NCBI GenBank assembly: GCA_019348435.1
Contig: JAHWJM010000169.1
Location: 1-5,966 of the forward strand
Direction: 5' to 3'
Length of the DNA: 5,966 bases
DNA from: Actinomycetota bacterium
GTDB lineage: Bacteria > Actinomycetota > Thermoleophilia > Solirubrobacterales > Solirubrobacteraceae
Shown here piece after piece: positions 5,835 through 5,966 of this stretch. The notes under the pieces were generated by a model. The model searched no databases and had not been told where the DNA came from. It saw nothing but the letters and a program-made list of their open reading frames with translations. Each line of letters begins with the position of its first letter. The first letter of the stretch is position 1. A program made the position numbers and the translations under genes.

Positions 5835-5966
5835 CGGGTGCGCAGCAGCGTCCAAGTGCGGTCCAGCAGCTCGGCGAGCTCGGGGCTCTCGCGCAGACGC
5901 GCCGAGAACTCGGGCAGGCCGGTGCGGATCACGAGCCCCCTGCCGACGCGCACGGCGACGATCACC
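5831..5966 (-). CDS. C-terminal fragment of an unidentified protein, first visible gene of the operon
   Basis: From the right edge the minus strand encodes 44 residues without a stop, beginning VIVAVRVGRGLVIRTGLPEF and ending ELLDRTWTLLRTR before TGA (5833-5831). Codon use is strongly G/C-ending and the stop overlaps the next gene's ATG, so this is a real coding end; the rest is outside the window. The visible part looks like a beta strand (VIVAVRV), a GRG turn, another strand (LVIRTG), a Leu-Pro turn and a C-terminal helix. It is not hydrophobic enough to be a membrane segment. I cannot name the family. Its position suggests a role in the same glycan pathway. Confidence 0.75.
   Translation of the reverse strand, partial: VIVAVRVGRGLVIRTGLPEFSARLRESPELAELLDRTWTLLRTR

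Noticed and set aside
5835..5855. TTG start seven codons upstream for the O-antigen-ligase-family gene
   Set aside because: It would overlap the previous gene by 25 bases with no clear ribosome site, whereas the ATG at 5834 forms the same kind of 4-bp overlap as the next junction.
1..5966. tRNA, rRNA, CRISPR array, insertion sequence, integrase or defence system
   Set aside because: I saw no cloverleaf-like sequence, no regularly spaced short repeats, no terminal inverted repeats with a transposase, and no nuclease or toxin motifs.

Overview
The window is high-GC DNA (visibly around 70% G+C, with strong G/C preference at third codon positions). It most likely comes from an Actinomycetota chromosome. 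A protein with the septum-formation-type domain, a chaplin-like secreted repeat protein and a secreted protein with an 'NADFVDG' motif point towards the Thermoleophilia/Solirubrobacterales. That placement is inference from remembered protein families, not a search result.

Layout. At the left edge is a short minus-strand lipoprotein ORF (43-237). It ends at an amber codon, but the same frame stays coding-like up to the window edge. A 458-bp non-coding stretch (238-695) lies between it and two plus-strand genes. It carries a 7-bp dyad and a 12-bp direct repeat spaced 80 bp apart. The first plus gene (696-1313) encodes a secreted, alanine- and valine-rich protein made of two 91-residue-period repeats full of xPV motifs. 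After a leader or terminator hairpin comes a second exported protein (1458-2285) with an N-terminal membrane segment and a cysteine-containing C-terminal domain. A perfect 16-bp inverted repeat (2298-2334) separates this gene from a convergent minus-strand operon.

The operon, in transcription order from right to left, contains: the C-terminal end of an unidentified protein (5831-window edge); a multi-pass Wzy/O-antigen-ligase-family protein (4323-5834); a GT-C-type membrane glycosyltransferase (2911-4326); and a single-pass protein with a septum-formation-type extracellular domain (2338-2898). The first two junctions are 4-bp stop/start overlaps (ATGA and GTGA), and the last gap is 12 bp, so co-expression and translational coupling are likely.

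Taken together, every recognisable product acts in or outside the membrane. The operon plausibly polymerises or transfers a surface glycan. The plus-strand genes supply exported surface proteins. The most unusual items are the duplicated chaplin-like protein, the in-frame amber in the lipoprotein, and the pairing of a septum-formation-type protein with glycan polymerase and glycosyltransferase genes. I see no RNA gene, CRISPR array, insertion sequence or integrase.
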